DNA from: JAVBMP01 sp031552195
Lineage (GTDB): Bacteria > Desulfobacterota > Desulfovibrionia > Desulfovibrionales > Desulfovibrionaceae
DNA length: 64,000 nt
Reading direction: 5' to 3'
Assembly (NCBI GenBank): GCA_031552195.1
Contig: JAVBMT010000017.1
Location: forward strand, 124,001 to 188,000
How positions within the stretch are numbered: position 1 is the stretch's first letter; every line of letters starts with the position of its first letter. The translations under genes were made by a program, and so were the position numbers. Shown here one piece after another: positions 34,792-43,272 of this stretch. The notes beneath the pieces are model-generated. The model was not told the origin of the DNA. It did not search any database and saw only the letters and a list, made by a program, of their open reading frames with translations.

Positions 34792-35973
34792 ATGAAAAAA
34801 AACCAAGTTCATAAAGTGGAAAGGGCGCAAACGGCCCTTTTTCCGCTTTTGGCCCCTTTGGGAAAATTGTATTCCGGCCTGATGCGCATCAGGGCCGGGG
34901 CATATTCGCGCGGGGTTATGCCGAGTGCGCCCGCGCAAGCGCCAAGCATTGCCGTAGGCAATATCGCCTGGGGCGGAACCGGCAAAACCCCTGTGACCGA
35001 ATGGCTGTTAAACTGGGCCGAAAAACATGGCCTGAAATGTGCCGTGTTGTCGCGCGGTTATGGAGGCAACCCTGGGGAAAAACCGCTTTGGGTAGGTCCA
35101 TGCACCCCTTCATCCGAAAGTGGTGACGAACCGCTTATGCTGGCAATGCGCCACCCTGAAGCGGCGGTGCTGGTCGACCCTTCCAGGCGACGGGCTCTGT
35201 CCGCTTTGCGCAAACGCCTGCCGCAGGGCGTAGATCTCATCGTTTTTGATGACGCCATGCAGCACCTCGCGGTAAAACGCGATATAAACCTGGTGCTTTT
35301 GCGGCCTAAAGACCTGCTTGAGCAATGGGACAAAGTTCAACCGGCCGGATCGTGGCGCGAAGGGGCGAAAGCCCTTGAGCGGGCCGACGCTTTTTTGCTG
35401 CGGGCAGAACCGGAAAGTTTCGCCTTTCTTTCGCCCGTGGCAGGGGAACGCCTGAAATCCTTCAGCCGGCCCGTGTTCAGTTTCTATATCGCTCCGTCCG
35501 GGCTGCGCCGCGTGAAACCGTGCCTTTGCCGGTCTGCCGGAGATTCCGGGCGTGACTCCTCTGTTTTTCCGGCGCAAAACGAAGTTCTGGCAGCGGGTGA
35601 AGATTTGGGCAAACCGGCATGGCGCGAAATTTTCAGCAAAGGTTATGTCTTATGCAGCGGGGTGGGTTCGCCCGAAGAGGTCGCCGGCAGCGCAACCGCC
35701 CTTTTGGAAAGCGCCCCAACGGCTGTATATAGTTTTCCGGATCATCACGCTTACTCCGCCCATGATTTCGGCAGGCTTAGATCTCATGGGCTGCCGGTAA
35801 TCTGCACCGATAAAGACGCGGTTAAGCTTGCCGCTTTCGTTGAGTGCGCCGAAGATTCTTTTTTATATTCCCTTGAAATTGAAGCGCGTTTCGGACCGGC
35901 GCTTTTTACCGGTCTTTCATTTCCGGCCTGGCTGGAGGAACGTTTGCTGGCCGCGCAGGCCTCGCGCGGTTGA
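34792..35973 (+). CDS. lpxK: Tetraacyldisaccharide 4'-kinase LpxK
   Basis: 393-aa inner-membrane kinase that phosphorylates the lipid A precursor at the 4' position. Walker A: 'VGNIAWGGTGKTPVTE' (near 56-71). 'LSRGYGG' and 'SGDEPLMLA' follow. The usual DDGFQH motif is 'DDAMQHL' here, and the substrate region 'VQPAGSWREGAKAL' matches the family's PAGPLRE. Longer than the average LpxK (about 330 aa) mainly by an insert near 245-275. 'YSFPDHHAYSAHDF' and 'TDKDAVKL' are conserved C-terminal motifs. I use ATG 34792; a longer frame starts inside the preceding gene and is not credible. Confidence 0.93.
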   Translation: MKKNQVHKVERAQTALFPLLAPLGKLYSGLMRIRAGAYSRGVMPSAPAQAPSIAVGNIAWGGTGKTPVTEWLLNWAEKHGLKCAVLSRGYGGNPGEKPLWVGPCTPSSESGDEPLMLAMRHPEAAVLVDPSRRRALSALRKRLPQGVDLIVFDDAMQHLAVKRDINLVLLRPKDLLEQWDKVQPAGSWREGAKALERADAFLLRAEPESFAFLSPVAGERLKSFSRPVFSFYIAPSGLRRVKPCLCRSAGDSGRDSSVFPAQNEVLAAGEDLGKPAWREIFSKGYVLCSGVGSPEEVAGSATALLESAPTAVYSFPDHHAYSAHDFGRLRSHGLPVICTDKDAVKLAAFVECAEDSFLYSLEIEARFGPALFTGLSFPAWLEERLLAAQASRG

Positions 35974-36101
35974 ACGCCTGTCCGCGCGAAGTTATTCCCG
36001 GCAGAGTGGGGCGGCCTGAAGCGTATTCCGGGCGGCACTCCGTTCATGTTTTTGCGTCGTTTGAAATACAATTGAAATTTTATGGTTAAATCTCAAACAT
36101 A

Positions 36102-36614
36102 ATGAAATATCTGGCGATAGACTACGGGGTAAAACGGGTTGGAATAGCGGCCAGCGACGCGGGCGGGCTCATGTCTTTCGCTCGCTGTGCCTTGCTGCGT
36201 GAAGAAAAGAAAGAATTTTTTTCCATTCTGTCTGATTTGCTGGAAGAGGAACAGGCTGACGCCATCGTAATAGGGCTGCCGAAGCATCTTGACGGCACGG
36301 AAAGCCTTACCACGCGCCAGGTTATAAATTTTGCGGACAGCTTGCGCCGGCGCGTTTCCATTCCGCTTTATCTCATGGAGGAATATTTGAGTTCCGCCGA
36401 AGCGGAATCCATGCTGAAGGCGGCCGGCTACGGGTTGGGGCAAAACGCCAGGGCCAAGGGGAATATGCGTAAGGCGGAAAAAGAGCGGGGCCGCATTGAC
36501 AGTCTCGCCGCGGCCCGCATTTTAGAAAGTTTTTTGTCTTTGCCGGAAGAAGAAAAGCGTGCCAGAGCCTACGCTCCGCCGGCTAACGAATCCGCGAGGC
36601 AGACGGGCGGTTGA
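36102..36614 (+). CDS. ruvX: Pre-16S rRNA nuclease / Holliday junction resolvase-like RuvX (YqgF)
   Basis: 170 aa RNase H-fold nuclease, involved in maturing the 16S rRNA 5' end. Catalytic acidic residues: Asp7 in 'AIDYGVKRVG', Glu93/Glu94 in 'LMEEYLSS' and Asp133 in 'GRIDSLAAARIL'. The core is normal, with a charged C-terminal extension of about 25 residues. It starts 128 bp after lpxK on the same strand and ends 3 bp from the stop of the convergent response regulator gene. Confidence 0.92.
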   Translation: MKYLAIDYGVKRVGIAASDAGGLMSFARCALLREEKKEFFSILSDLLEEEQADAIVIGLPKHLDGTESLTTRQVINFADSLRRRVSIPLYLMEEYLSSAEAESMLKAAGYGLGQNARAKGNMRKAEKERGRIDSLAAARILESFLSLPEEEKRARAYAPPANESARQTGG

Positions 36615-36617
36615 CGT

Positions 36618-37004
36618 TCAGGCCTGTTTTCTCGGCGCTTCGGGTTTTAACAGGGCCAGCTTGACCTTTTCTTTCAGTTCGCTTGAATCTACCGATTTTA
36701 CAACGTAATAGTCAGCGGCGATAGATTTCAGATCATGCTGGAAGCTATCGTAAGCCGTGCTGAGAATGACCGGAAGCTCGGAATATTTCGTGCGTATGGT
36801 CTGCAAAAGGTCAAGTCCGGAAATTTTAGGCCCTATTTTGATGTCCAGCACCACAACTTCCGGTTTTTCCCTTTCGACAAGTTCAAGAATTGGTTCCTGC
36901 CCGTCCGACACCGCTACGGTATACCCTTCAGCCGTCAGCTCTTCCTGATAAAGCATGCGTATATGCTTTTCATCGTCCACAACAAGAATTTTTTTTCCGC
37001 TCAT
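36618..37004 (-). CDS. Stand-alone response regulator receiver protein
   Basis: 128 aa, single REC domain with no output domain. Acidic pocket Asp10/Asp11, phosphoacceptor Asp54 ('VVLDIKIGPKISGLDLL'), Ser82/Thr83 and Lys103 are all present. The loop after Asp54 reads IKIGPKISG instead of the common xMPxxxG, one residue longer. It may act by protein contact, like CheY or SpoIIAA-linked receivers. ATG 37004 has GCAGG 9 nt upstream. No kinase is adjacent; the only histidine kinase in the window is 15 kb away and already carries its own REC domain. Confidence 0.88.
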   Translation of the reverse strand: MSGKKILVVDDEKHIRMLYQEELTAEGYTVAVSDGQEPILELVEREKPEVVVLDIKIGPKISGLDLLQTIRTKYSELPVILSTAYDSFQHDLKSIAADYYVVKSVDSSELKEKVKLALLKPEAPRKQA

Positions 37005-37102
37005 AATAATACCTGCCTTCATGCCTTAAGGGGTTTGTCTTATTTTATATCCGCGCCCCCGTTTAAATGCAAGGCTTATTTGCCGGCCGGCAGACGCCAT
37101 GT

Positions 37103-38410
37103 TTAAAAACCATACTCGGACACAAGACGTTCTATGCGAAGGCGGGAACGTTGCAGCCTTGCGCCAAGCTCCGCCCGGTAATTTTCCAGGTCGATTCCAC
37201 GCCGGGCTATGCCGTTTTCCATGGCGCTGCGCGCAACTTCCGGGGCAACGCGCTCGATAAGACGCAAGTCAAAGGCCTTCGGAATAATGTAGTCCGGCCC
37301 GTAATCAAGGGTTTTCAGGCCGTAAGCCGCGCAAACATAGTCCGGGGCGGGGCCTCGGGCGAGCATGGCTATGGCTTTGGCCGCCGCCAGCTTCATTTCC
37401 TCGGTTATCGAACGCGCCCTCACGTCCAAAGCGCCGCGGAAAATAAAGGGGAAACCCAAAACGTTGTTTATCTGGTTGGGGAAGTCGGAACGCCCGGTAG
37501 CCATAATACAGTCAGGGCGCGCGGTCTTGGCCTCGGCACTGGAAATTTCCGGCGTCGGGTTGGCGCAGGCGAAAATAAGCGGCGTAGCAGCCATATTTTT
37601 GATCATTTCGCCGTTAAGAGCTCCGGCTACGGACAGGCCCAGAAAGCAATCCGCCCCGCGCAGGGCTTCCGCAAGCGAAGAAAAAGCTTTTTTTCCGGCA
37701 AATTCGCTTTTTTCCGGTGTAAGGTCGGCGCGGCCGGAGTGCACATGCCCTTTGGAGTCGAACATGGCGATGTTTTCCGGACTGATGCCGAGGGTTTTGT
37801 AAAAACGCCCGCAAGCCACGGCGGCCGCTCCGGCTCCGTTTATGACCACGCGCAGGTTTTCCGCTTTTTTGCCGGTTATATCCAGGGCATTGATCAGGCC
37901 GGCGGCGGATATTATCGCCGTTCCATGCTGGTCGTCATGGAACACCGGGATATTCATTTCTTTTTTCAGGCGCTCTTCAATGTAAAAACATTCCGGGGCC
38001 TTGACGTCTTCAAGGTTGATGCCGCCGAAGGTCGGTTCGAGGGCTTTGACTATTTCGCAAAACTGGTCTTTGTCCGTCACGTTCAGGTTGATGTCGTAGC
38101 AGTCGATATCGGCGTATACCTTGAAAAGCACCCCTTTGCCTTCCATAACAGGCTTGCCTGCTTCCGGGCCTATGTTCCCCAGGCCGAGCACCGCCGTTCC
38201 ATTTGACACGACCGCGACCAGGTTGCCGCGCCCTGTGTATTCGTATGAAGCTTCAGGGTCGTCTTTTATAGCCAGGCAGGCTTCAGCCACACCGGGGCTG
38301 TAGGCCAGCGAAAGGTCTTTCTGGTTCCGGCAGGGTTTTACCGGCATGACCTCAAGTTTTCCCGGTCTAACGGCTTTATGGTAATCAAGGGCTTCCTGCT
38401 TGGTGAACAT
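37103..38410 (-). CDS. NAD(P)-dependent malic enzyme
   Basis: 435 aa; decarboxylates malate to pyruvate. Catalytic Tyr37 ('DLSLAYSPGVA'), Lys in 'GKGVLFKVYADIDCYDIN' near 92, and metal ligands in 'FHDDQHGTA' are present. The C-terminal Rossmann region follows ('VINGAGAAAVACGRFY', 'NPTPEIS'). It is the short bacterial form without the phosphotransacetylase tail of MaeB. It lies 180 bp after the fumarase subunit genes on the same strand; together they would take fumarate to malate to pyruvate. Cofactor preference is not decidable by eye. Confidence 0.93.
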   Translation of the reverse strand: MFTKQEALDYHKAVRPGKLEVMPVKPCRNQKDLSLAYSPGVAEACLAIKDDPEASYEYTGRGNLVAVVSNGTAVLGLGNIGPEAGKPVMEGKGVLFKVYADIDCYDINLNVTDKDQFCEIVKALEPTFGGINLEDVKAPECFYIEERLKKEMNIPVFHDDQHGTAIISAAGLINALDITGKKAENLRVVINGAGAAAVACGRFYKTLGISPENIAMFDSKGHVHSGRADLTPEKSEFAGKKAFSSLAEALRGADCFLGLSVAGALNGEMIKNMAATPLIFACANPTPEISSAEAKTARPDCIMATGRSDFPNQINNVLGFPFIFRGALDVRARSITEEMKLAAAKAIAMLARGPAPDYVCAAYGLKTLDYGPDYIIPKAFDLRLIERVAPEVARSAMENGIARRGIDLENYRAELGARLQRSRLRIERLVSEYGF

Positions 38411-38590
38411 ATGGTTTTTCTCCGTACTAGAACATATTCGTTATAATTGTTTAATCCGTAAAGGGCCCCGGCTTTTGCCGGTGCTAGCGCACGCCCGCAA
38501 GCGAGCAGCGCGGCGTGCCTTGAGAGTTTTTTCGCTTTGAGATGCGGGTTGCGATAGGGTTGTCCTTGCTGCGGCGGAGCGCACTGAATT

Positions 38591-39139
38591 TTAAAGCTTT
38601 TCCGTTTCCGCGTACAAGTTGTTTCCAAAGCTGTCGGCTATGACTACAAGCGGAAAATTTTTCGCCACAAGTTTGTAAATCGCTTCCGGGCCAAGCTCGG
38701 GAAAGGCCAGAAGTTCAGCCTTTTCAATATGCAGCGACAAAAGGGCCCCGGCCCCGCCGGTAGCTCCGAAATATACCGCGCCGTAATCTTGCAGGGCTTG
38801 CAAAACCTCAGGAGAGCGCTTGCCCTTGCCTATGCTTGCCCTTACGCCCAAGGCGTGCAGGCGGGGGGCGTAAGCGTCCATGCGCCCGCTGGTGGTCGGC
38901 CCGGCCGACCCTATCGGGCGGCTGCCGTCAACCGGGGGCGGAGTCGGGCCTACATAATAGATTACCGCGCCTTCCGGATTGAAGGGCAGTTCACGCCCTT
39001 GGGCCAGCAGTTCGACCATACGTTTGTGGGCGGAGTCGCGGGCGGTGAAGATCACTCCGTTCAGCAGCACGGCGTCTCCCGCCCTGAGCATGCGTATGTC
39101 TTCCTTCCGCAGCGGGGTGGTCAGTTCATGCTTCGGCAT
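38591..39139 (-). CDS. Class I fumarate hydratase (or tartrate dehydratase) beta subunit
   Basis: 182 aa from ATG 39139. 'GSAGPTTSGRMDAYAP' is the substrate-binding loop of the C-terminal domain of class I fumarases, and 'FGATGGAGALLS' follows. Its ATG overlaps the alpha subunit stop by one base (TGATG), so the two subunits are translationally coupled. With no sulfur or tartrate genes near, fumarase is the likelier role. Malic enzyme follows after 180 bp. Confidence 0.9.
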   Translation of the reverse strand: MPKHELTTPLRKEDIRMLRAGDAVLLNGVIFTARDSAHKRMVELLAQGRELPFNPEGAVIYYVGPTPPPVDGSRPIGSAGPTTSGRMDAYAPRLHALGVRASIGKGKRSPEVLQALQDYGAVYFGATGGAGALLSLHIEKAELLAFPELGPEAIYKLVAKNFPLVVIADSFGNNLYAETEKL

Positions 39140-39978
39140 CAGAGAACAACCTCCATATGGCGTGAGGAATGGCACTGTATGTTCACAGCCAGAGGCAGGG
39201 AGGCGATATGGCAGGGGGATGAGGCGATGCGCACCCCGAGGCAGGAGGTTGAACCGCCCAGCCCCATGGGGCCTATATTCAGGCTGTTGATAGCCGAAAG
39301 CAGCTCTTTTTCTTTTCGCGCCAGGCCTTCATCGGAGTTTTTTTCGTCAAGGGGGCGGAGCAGGGCTTTTTTAGCCAGCAGCGGGGCCAGGTCAAAACTT
39401 CCGCCCAAGCCCACGCCGACTATAACCGGAGGGCAGGGGTTCGGCCCGGCCAACAGCACCGTTTCCAGAATAAAGTCCTGTGCCGCTTTCCAGCCGCCAG
39501 ACGGCGTGAGCATGGCCAGGCGGGACATATTTTCGCTGCCCCCTCCCTTGGCCAAAAAAGAAATATGCAGACTGTTTCCCGGAACCATGCGCATGTGTAT
39601 GGCGGCTGGGGTGTTGTCTCCGCTGTTTTCGCGGCCCAACGGCGAACAGACTGATTTGCGCAGCCTGCCTTCGCTGTAACCTCGGCGAACGCCTTCTTCC
39701 AGGGCTTCATTAAGGGTTTGGCCGTTTATGTGGAGGTCTTGCCCAAGCTCGACGAAAAATACCGCCATGCCGGTATCCTGGCACAGCGGCAGGGAATATT
39801 CCGCCGCAATGCCGGCATTTTCTTCAAGCTGTCGAAGAAGTTCACGCCCGGTGGGGGAATTTTCTTCCCGGCGGGCCAGGGTTATGGCCTGTAAAACGTC
39901 CGGGGGCAAATGCAGGTTGGCCTCAACGCATAAACGGGCGACGGCCTCTGTTATAACGGATGAATCAAGTTCGCGCAT
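39139..39978 (-). CDS. Class I fumarate hydratase (or tartrate dehydratase) alpha subunit
   Basis: 279 aa from ATG 39978. Three cysteines suited to ligating the [4Fe-4S] cluster lie in 'SLPLCQDTGM', 'GPNPCPPVIVG' and 'GSTSCLGVRI'. The dehydratase interconverts fumarate and malate in the cytosol and is oxygen-sensitive because of this cluster, fitting an anaerobe. A longer in-frame start at 40014 adds 12 residues with no better site. Upstream is the unknown 267-aa gene, 80 bp away. Confidence 0.92.
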   Translation of the reverse strand: MRELDSSVITEAVARLCVEANLHLPPDVLQAITLARREENSPTGRELLRQLEENAGIAAEYSLPLCQDTGMAVFFVELGQDLHINGQTLNEALEEGVRRGYSEGRLRKSVCSPLGRENSGDNTPAAIHMRMVPGNSLHISFLAKGGGSENMSRLAMLTPSGGWKAAQDFILETVLLAGPNPCPPVIVGVGLGGSFDLAPLLAKKALLRPLDEKNSDEGLARKEKELLSAINSLNIGPMGLGGSTSCLGVRIASSPCHIASLPLAVNIQCHSSRHMEVVL

Positions 39979-40058
39979 GGTTTTCAGCTTACTCCTTGCG
40001 GCCAGGCCTGACAAGGGGCTGGCGGGCGAAGGGGGGCTGAATCCGGTTCAAAACCGCT

Positions 40059-40862
40059 TTATATTTTGAAGTCGACGGTTCCGCTGCTTTTCGCGGACAG
40101 CGGTGCTGAAAGCAAAGATGAAAAATTGCCCAGGCCGGAAAGGCCGTTTTGTTCTTCCAGTTTTTTCAAGGCTTCGTCAGCCATGGTCAGGCCTTTTTTG
40201 ACGTTCTGGAAATCTCCGGCCTCCAGGCTTTCCCGTAATTGGTCTATAATGCTTGTAATTTCAGCCGAAGCGCTTTCCCCGTATTTTTCCGCCAGCTTCA
40301 CGGCGGTGTTTCCCAGAGAGGCTTGCAAATTCTCCGCCGTTTGCGGGGTTATGGCAATAAAACGCTCGTTCAGGCCGTTATCGAAAAATTCGTTGATTGC
40401 GCTGTTCAGGCCGCCGTCGTTCAATTCGGCCATAAAGGCGTCCCCTTCGGCTATGCCGAAGTTGCGGTCCAGGAATTTTATGCCTTCCAGCAGGGCGTTA
40501 CCCAGGCTTTCTTCAGTAACCTCGCCGTCTCCCAGGCTTTGATGAACAAGGCCCATCACGGCGGTTCCGGCCTGTTCGCCGTGGCGTTCCTTGATATACT
40601 GAATAGCCGAACTAAGGCCGTTCGCCAGGGCGTCTAGTTTTTCTTCACTGATTTCGGGCTGTTGAGGCGCCGTTTCGTCGGTTGAAGAAGCGTTGCGCTG
40701 CGCGCCCTCAAGCTGGTTTTTGGCGCGCAAAGCCAGGTTTTCGCCGAAGGCCTGGCTGGCCTTGTTAGAACCATCTTCGCCTACGGATAGATTCAGCCCT
40801 GCGCCGCGCATCTCTTGCCGGTTTCCGAATCCGCTTATTCCAATTGGGGTTATGCCGTTCAT
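40059..40862 (-). CDS. Hypothetical helical protein without Cys, 267 aa
   Basis: I do not recognise it. It has no cysteine, no signal peptide and no membrane segment. The N-terminus 'NGITPIGISGFGNR' is followed by a low-complexity Asn/Ser/Gln-rich linker (30-70) and then a long helical part with acidic loops such as 'LGDGEVTEESLG' that look like one-sided EF-hand loops. A good GGAG-type site precedes ATG 40862 (GGAGCGAATGACATG). It lies upstream of the fumarase genes but with an 80-bp gap. Perhaps a secreted or surface-associated protein; nothing proves this. Confidence 0.6.
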   Translation of the reverse strand: MNGITPIGISGFGNRQEMRGAGLNLSVGEDGSNKASQAFGENLALRAKNQLEGAQRNASSTDETAPQQPEISEEKLDALANGLSSAIQYIKERHGEQAGTAVMGLVHQSLGDGEVTEESLGNALLEGIKFLDRNFGIAEGDAFMAELNDGGLNSAINEFFDNGLNERFIAITPQTAENLQASLGNTAVKLAEKYGESASAEITSIIDQLRESLEAGDFQNVKKGLTMADEALKKLEEQNGLSGLGNFSSLLSAPLSAKSSGTVDFKI

Positions 40863-41108
40863 GTCATTCGCTCCTGCTGTCTCTTATCGTCAGAATAAAA
40901 TGTTATCTTTATGCCGCGTAATGGTTGCCATTCAAAAACCGTTCCAATTTTTTTCTGAGGAAAAGAAAAAAATTTCACAAAATGACGCGAAATAGACATT
41001 TTTTTATCCTTTGCCGGGCCATAGCACTAGAAACGAAGCTATGACGTTTCAGGAAACAGATGAATATGCCGGCTGCCTGTGTCAGCCTCATTATCAAGCG
41101 GAGGAACC

Positions 41109-42623
41109 ATGAACGAGAAAAAGATCGCTAAAAACGCAGTGTTTATCATGTTGGATACTTTGCCTTTCAATTATCTGGGCTGTTACGGAAATGAAGTCGT
41201 CAAAACCCCGAACCTTGACCGCCTGGCCCGTAATTCCACCCTTTTTGAAAACGCTTACAGCGAAGGGCTGCCCACGGTGCCGGTGCGCCGCTGCCTGATG
41301 ACGGGCCGTTTCACGTTGCCTTACGGCGGCTGGCAGGCCCTCACGCACGACGATACCACCCTGGCGGACGTGCTTTGGGGCCGTAAATGGCAAACCGCGC
41401 TGATTTACGACACCCCCCCCATGCGTCTGCCCAAGTTCGGGTATTCGCGCGGCTTTGACTACGTTCAGTTCCTGCCCGGGCATGAACTTGACCACACCAC
41501 CTTCGGCGACGTGCCGCTTGACCCGACCTGGAGCGCCGACCAGTTCACCTCTCCCACCATGGTGTATAACGAGAAAGGAGAACTGATAGACGAAGACAGC
41601 AAGGCCCTGCTGACGGAGCTTGACCTGTTCCTGCGCCAGTTCCAGAAACGCCGCACTGACGCCGACAGCTATGTGGCCAAAGTGACTTCGGCCGCAAGAC
41701 GCTGGATTAGCGACGTGCGCGACAAGCAGCGCCCATTCGTGCTCTGGGTGGATTCTTTCGATCCGCATGAGCCGTGGGATCCGCCTTCGGTCTGGGCCGG
41801 CGAACCCTGCCCCTACGATCCTGATTACAAGGGCAACCCCATCGTGCTTACCCCCTGGACTCCCCTTGAAGGGCGTATAAGCGAACGCGAAGCCGAACAT
41901 GTGCGCGCCCTGTGCATGGAAAAAATCACCATGGTTGACAAATGGGTGGGCAAGCTGATTGAAACCCTGGAAAAAGAGGGTCTTATGGATGAAACCCTCA
42001 TCGTGGTCACATCCGACCACGGGCAGCCCATGGGCAACGGCGAACACGGCCACGGCATAATGCGCAAGTGCCGCCCCTGGCCTTACGAGGAACTGGTGCA
42101 CGTTCCGCTTATCATCCATATGCCAGGCGTGAAGCCCGGCCAGCGCATTCCGGCTTTTGTGCAGAACGCCGACATCATGCCGACCATATTGGACGCCATA
42201 GGCCTTCTGGGCACCACGGAAAACCCGGATTCCGGACACGGGTTCCCGGTGTACGACTGGTCGGACATGCACGGGGAAAGCCTGCTGCCCCTGATGCGTG
42301 GTGAAAAAGATAGCATCCGCGACCATGCCATAACCGGCTACTTCGGCAAATCGTGGTCTATAATAACGGAAGATTACAGCTATATTCACTGGATAGCCAA
42401 CGATTTCAAAGATTCTTTCATTCTGGCCGGAGAACTTAACAACAGTGAAGAAATGTGGAGCTGCACCGCCGGAGCCAAGGTGATCGTGCCGAGTTCGGAT
42501 GAGATGTACGACCGCAAAAAAGATCCTTTCCAGCTTGATAACATTATCAAGAGTAACCCGGAAAAGGCCGAGGAACTGCTGCAAACGCTGAAGCTTCGCA
42601 TTGGCGAGCTGCGGGCTTCATAA
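41109..42623 (+). CDS. Sulfatase-like hydrolase with Thr in the nucleophile position
   Basis: 504 aa, alkaline phosphatase superfamily. The active-site motif of sulfatases, C/S-x-P-x-R, is T56-V-P-V-R60, followed by 'RCLMTGR' as expected. No formylglycine can form, so it is not a classic sulfatase. Metal-site residues remain: Asp16 ('MLDTLP'), Asp303 and His304 ('TSDHGQPMG'), plus His220 ('FDPHEPW') and histidines 313/315. Thr nucleophiles occur in phosphodiesterases and phosphatases of this superfamily. No signal peptide, so cytoplasmic. AGGAGG-like site (GCGGAGGAACC) before ATG 41109. A GC-rich terminator follows the stop. Confidence 0.82.
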   Translation: MNEKKIAKNAVFIMLDTLPFNYLGCYGNEVVKTPNLDRLARNSTLFENAYSEGLPTVPVRRCLMTGRFTLPYGGWQALTHDDTTLADVLWGRKWQTALIYDTPPMRLPKFGYSRGFDYVQFLPGHELDHTTFGDVPLDPTWSADQFTSPTMVYNEKGELIDEDSKALLTELDLFLRQFQKRRTDADSYVAKVTSAARRWISDVRDKQRPFVLWVDSFDPHEPWDPPSVWAGEPCPYDPDYKGNPIVLTPWTPLEGRISEREAEHVRALCMEKITMVDKWVGKLIETLEKEGLMDETLIVVTSDHGQPMGNGEHGHGIMRKCRPWPYEELVHVPLIIHMPGVKPGQRIPAFVQNADIMPTILDAIGLLGTTENPDSGHGFPVYDWSDMHGESLLPLMRGEKDSIRDHAITGYFGKSWSIITEDYSYIHWIANDFKDSFILAGELNNSEEMWSCTAGAKVIVPSSDEMYDRKKDPFQLDNIIKSNPEKAEELLQTLKLRIGELRAS

Positions 42624-42665
42624 AAAGATAAGCCTGGCTTTTTCAAACTTCGGGCTTATATTCAG

Positions 42666-42697
42666 GGCGGGTCGGCGCGGAGCGCCGGCCCGCCTTT
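42666..42697 (+). terminator. GC-rich terminator after the sulfatase homologue
   Basis: GGCGGGtCGGCGC pairs with GCGCCGgcCCGCC around GGA, followed by TTTC. The stem is 12 bp and the T-tract is short, so it is probably a terminator of moderate strength. Confidence 0.6.
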
Positions 42698-42844
42698 CGA
42701 GATTTGAAGCCGGTAATCTTGCGCGGCGCTTTGCGTTTGAAATGCCATGGGGTTTGCGCGAAAACGCCGCTAAAGGCCTTGCTCCTTGCCGCAGGTTGAG
42801 TTTTTGATTCAAATCTGGAATAAAGATGAAAGAGCGGAGAAGGA

Positions 42845-43141
42845 ATGAATAAAGAATACGCGCCGAAAATTCGCGTTATCAGCGTCGACCACGGCCGCAC
42901 AGTCCTCGCGGCGGAGCGTTTGCGCCACGCCCTTGACCGGCACGGCTTTCGCCAATATCCGGTTTTGAGCGTGTTTTGCCATCTTGAAGCGGGGCGTTGC
43001 GGCGTTGCCTCCGGTTCCGTCGCCGTTGAGGTTGATGGCGGCCTGATATGGAACGGGCCTGAGTTGAGCGAAAACCTGGCCGAACAATTTTGCCGGGGTC
43101 TGGAAATCTACCTTTTGAAAAAAAATGCGGCCCCGGCTTGA
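42845..43141 (+). CDS. Small hypothetical protein, 98 aa, with three Cys
   Basis: 98 aa, not recognised. The GGAGAAGGA site lies directly before its ATG. Predicted alternating beta/alpha composition: 'KIRVISVDHG', then a helix ('ERLRHALDRHGF'), 'VLSVFCHLEAGRCG', a beta pair 'VAVEVDGGLIWNG', then a helix with 'EQFCRGLEIYLL'. The layout looks like a small alpha/beta (thioredoxin- or ferredoxin-fold-sized) domain, but lacks a CxxC. It precedes the ferredoxin-nitroreductase by 130 bp on the same strand. The function is unknown. Confidence 0.6.
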   Translation: MNKEYAPKIRVISVDHGRTVLAAERLRHALDRHGFRQYPVLSVFCHLEAGRCGVASGSVAVEVDGGLIWNGPELSENLAEQFCRGLEIYLLKKNAAPA

Positions 43142-43272
43142 TCGGAGGGGCAAAATCGTGGATTTTTGCGGAAACGGTGCTATAACTATTATTGACTGAC
43201 GGAGCGCTCGGGAACGCATGGTGTTTTGTTGAAGCAATCAAGGCAAGAAAGTGAACTGCCTCAGGAGGTTTT

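Noticed and set aside
41094..42584. Long minus-strand frame (496 codons) opposite the sulfatase homologue
   Set aside because: Shadow of the real gene; no recognisable motif and no ribosome-binding site.
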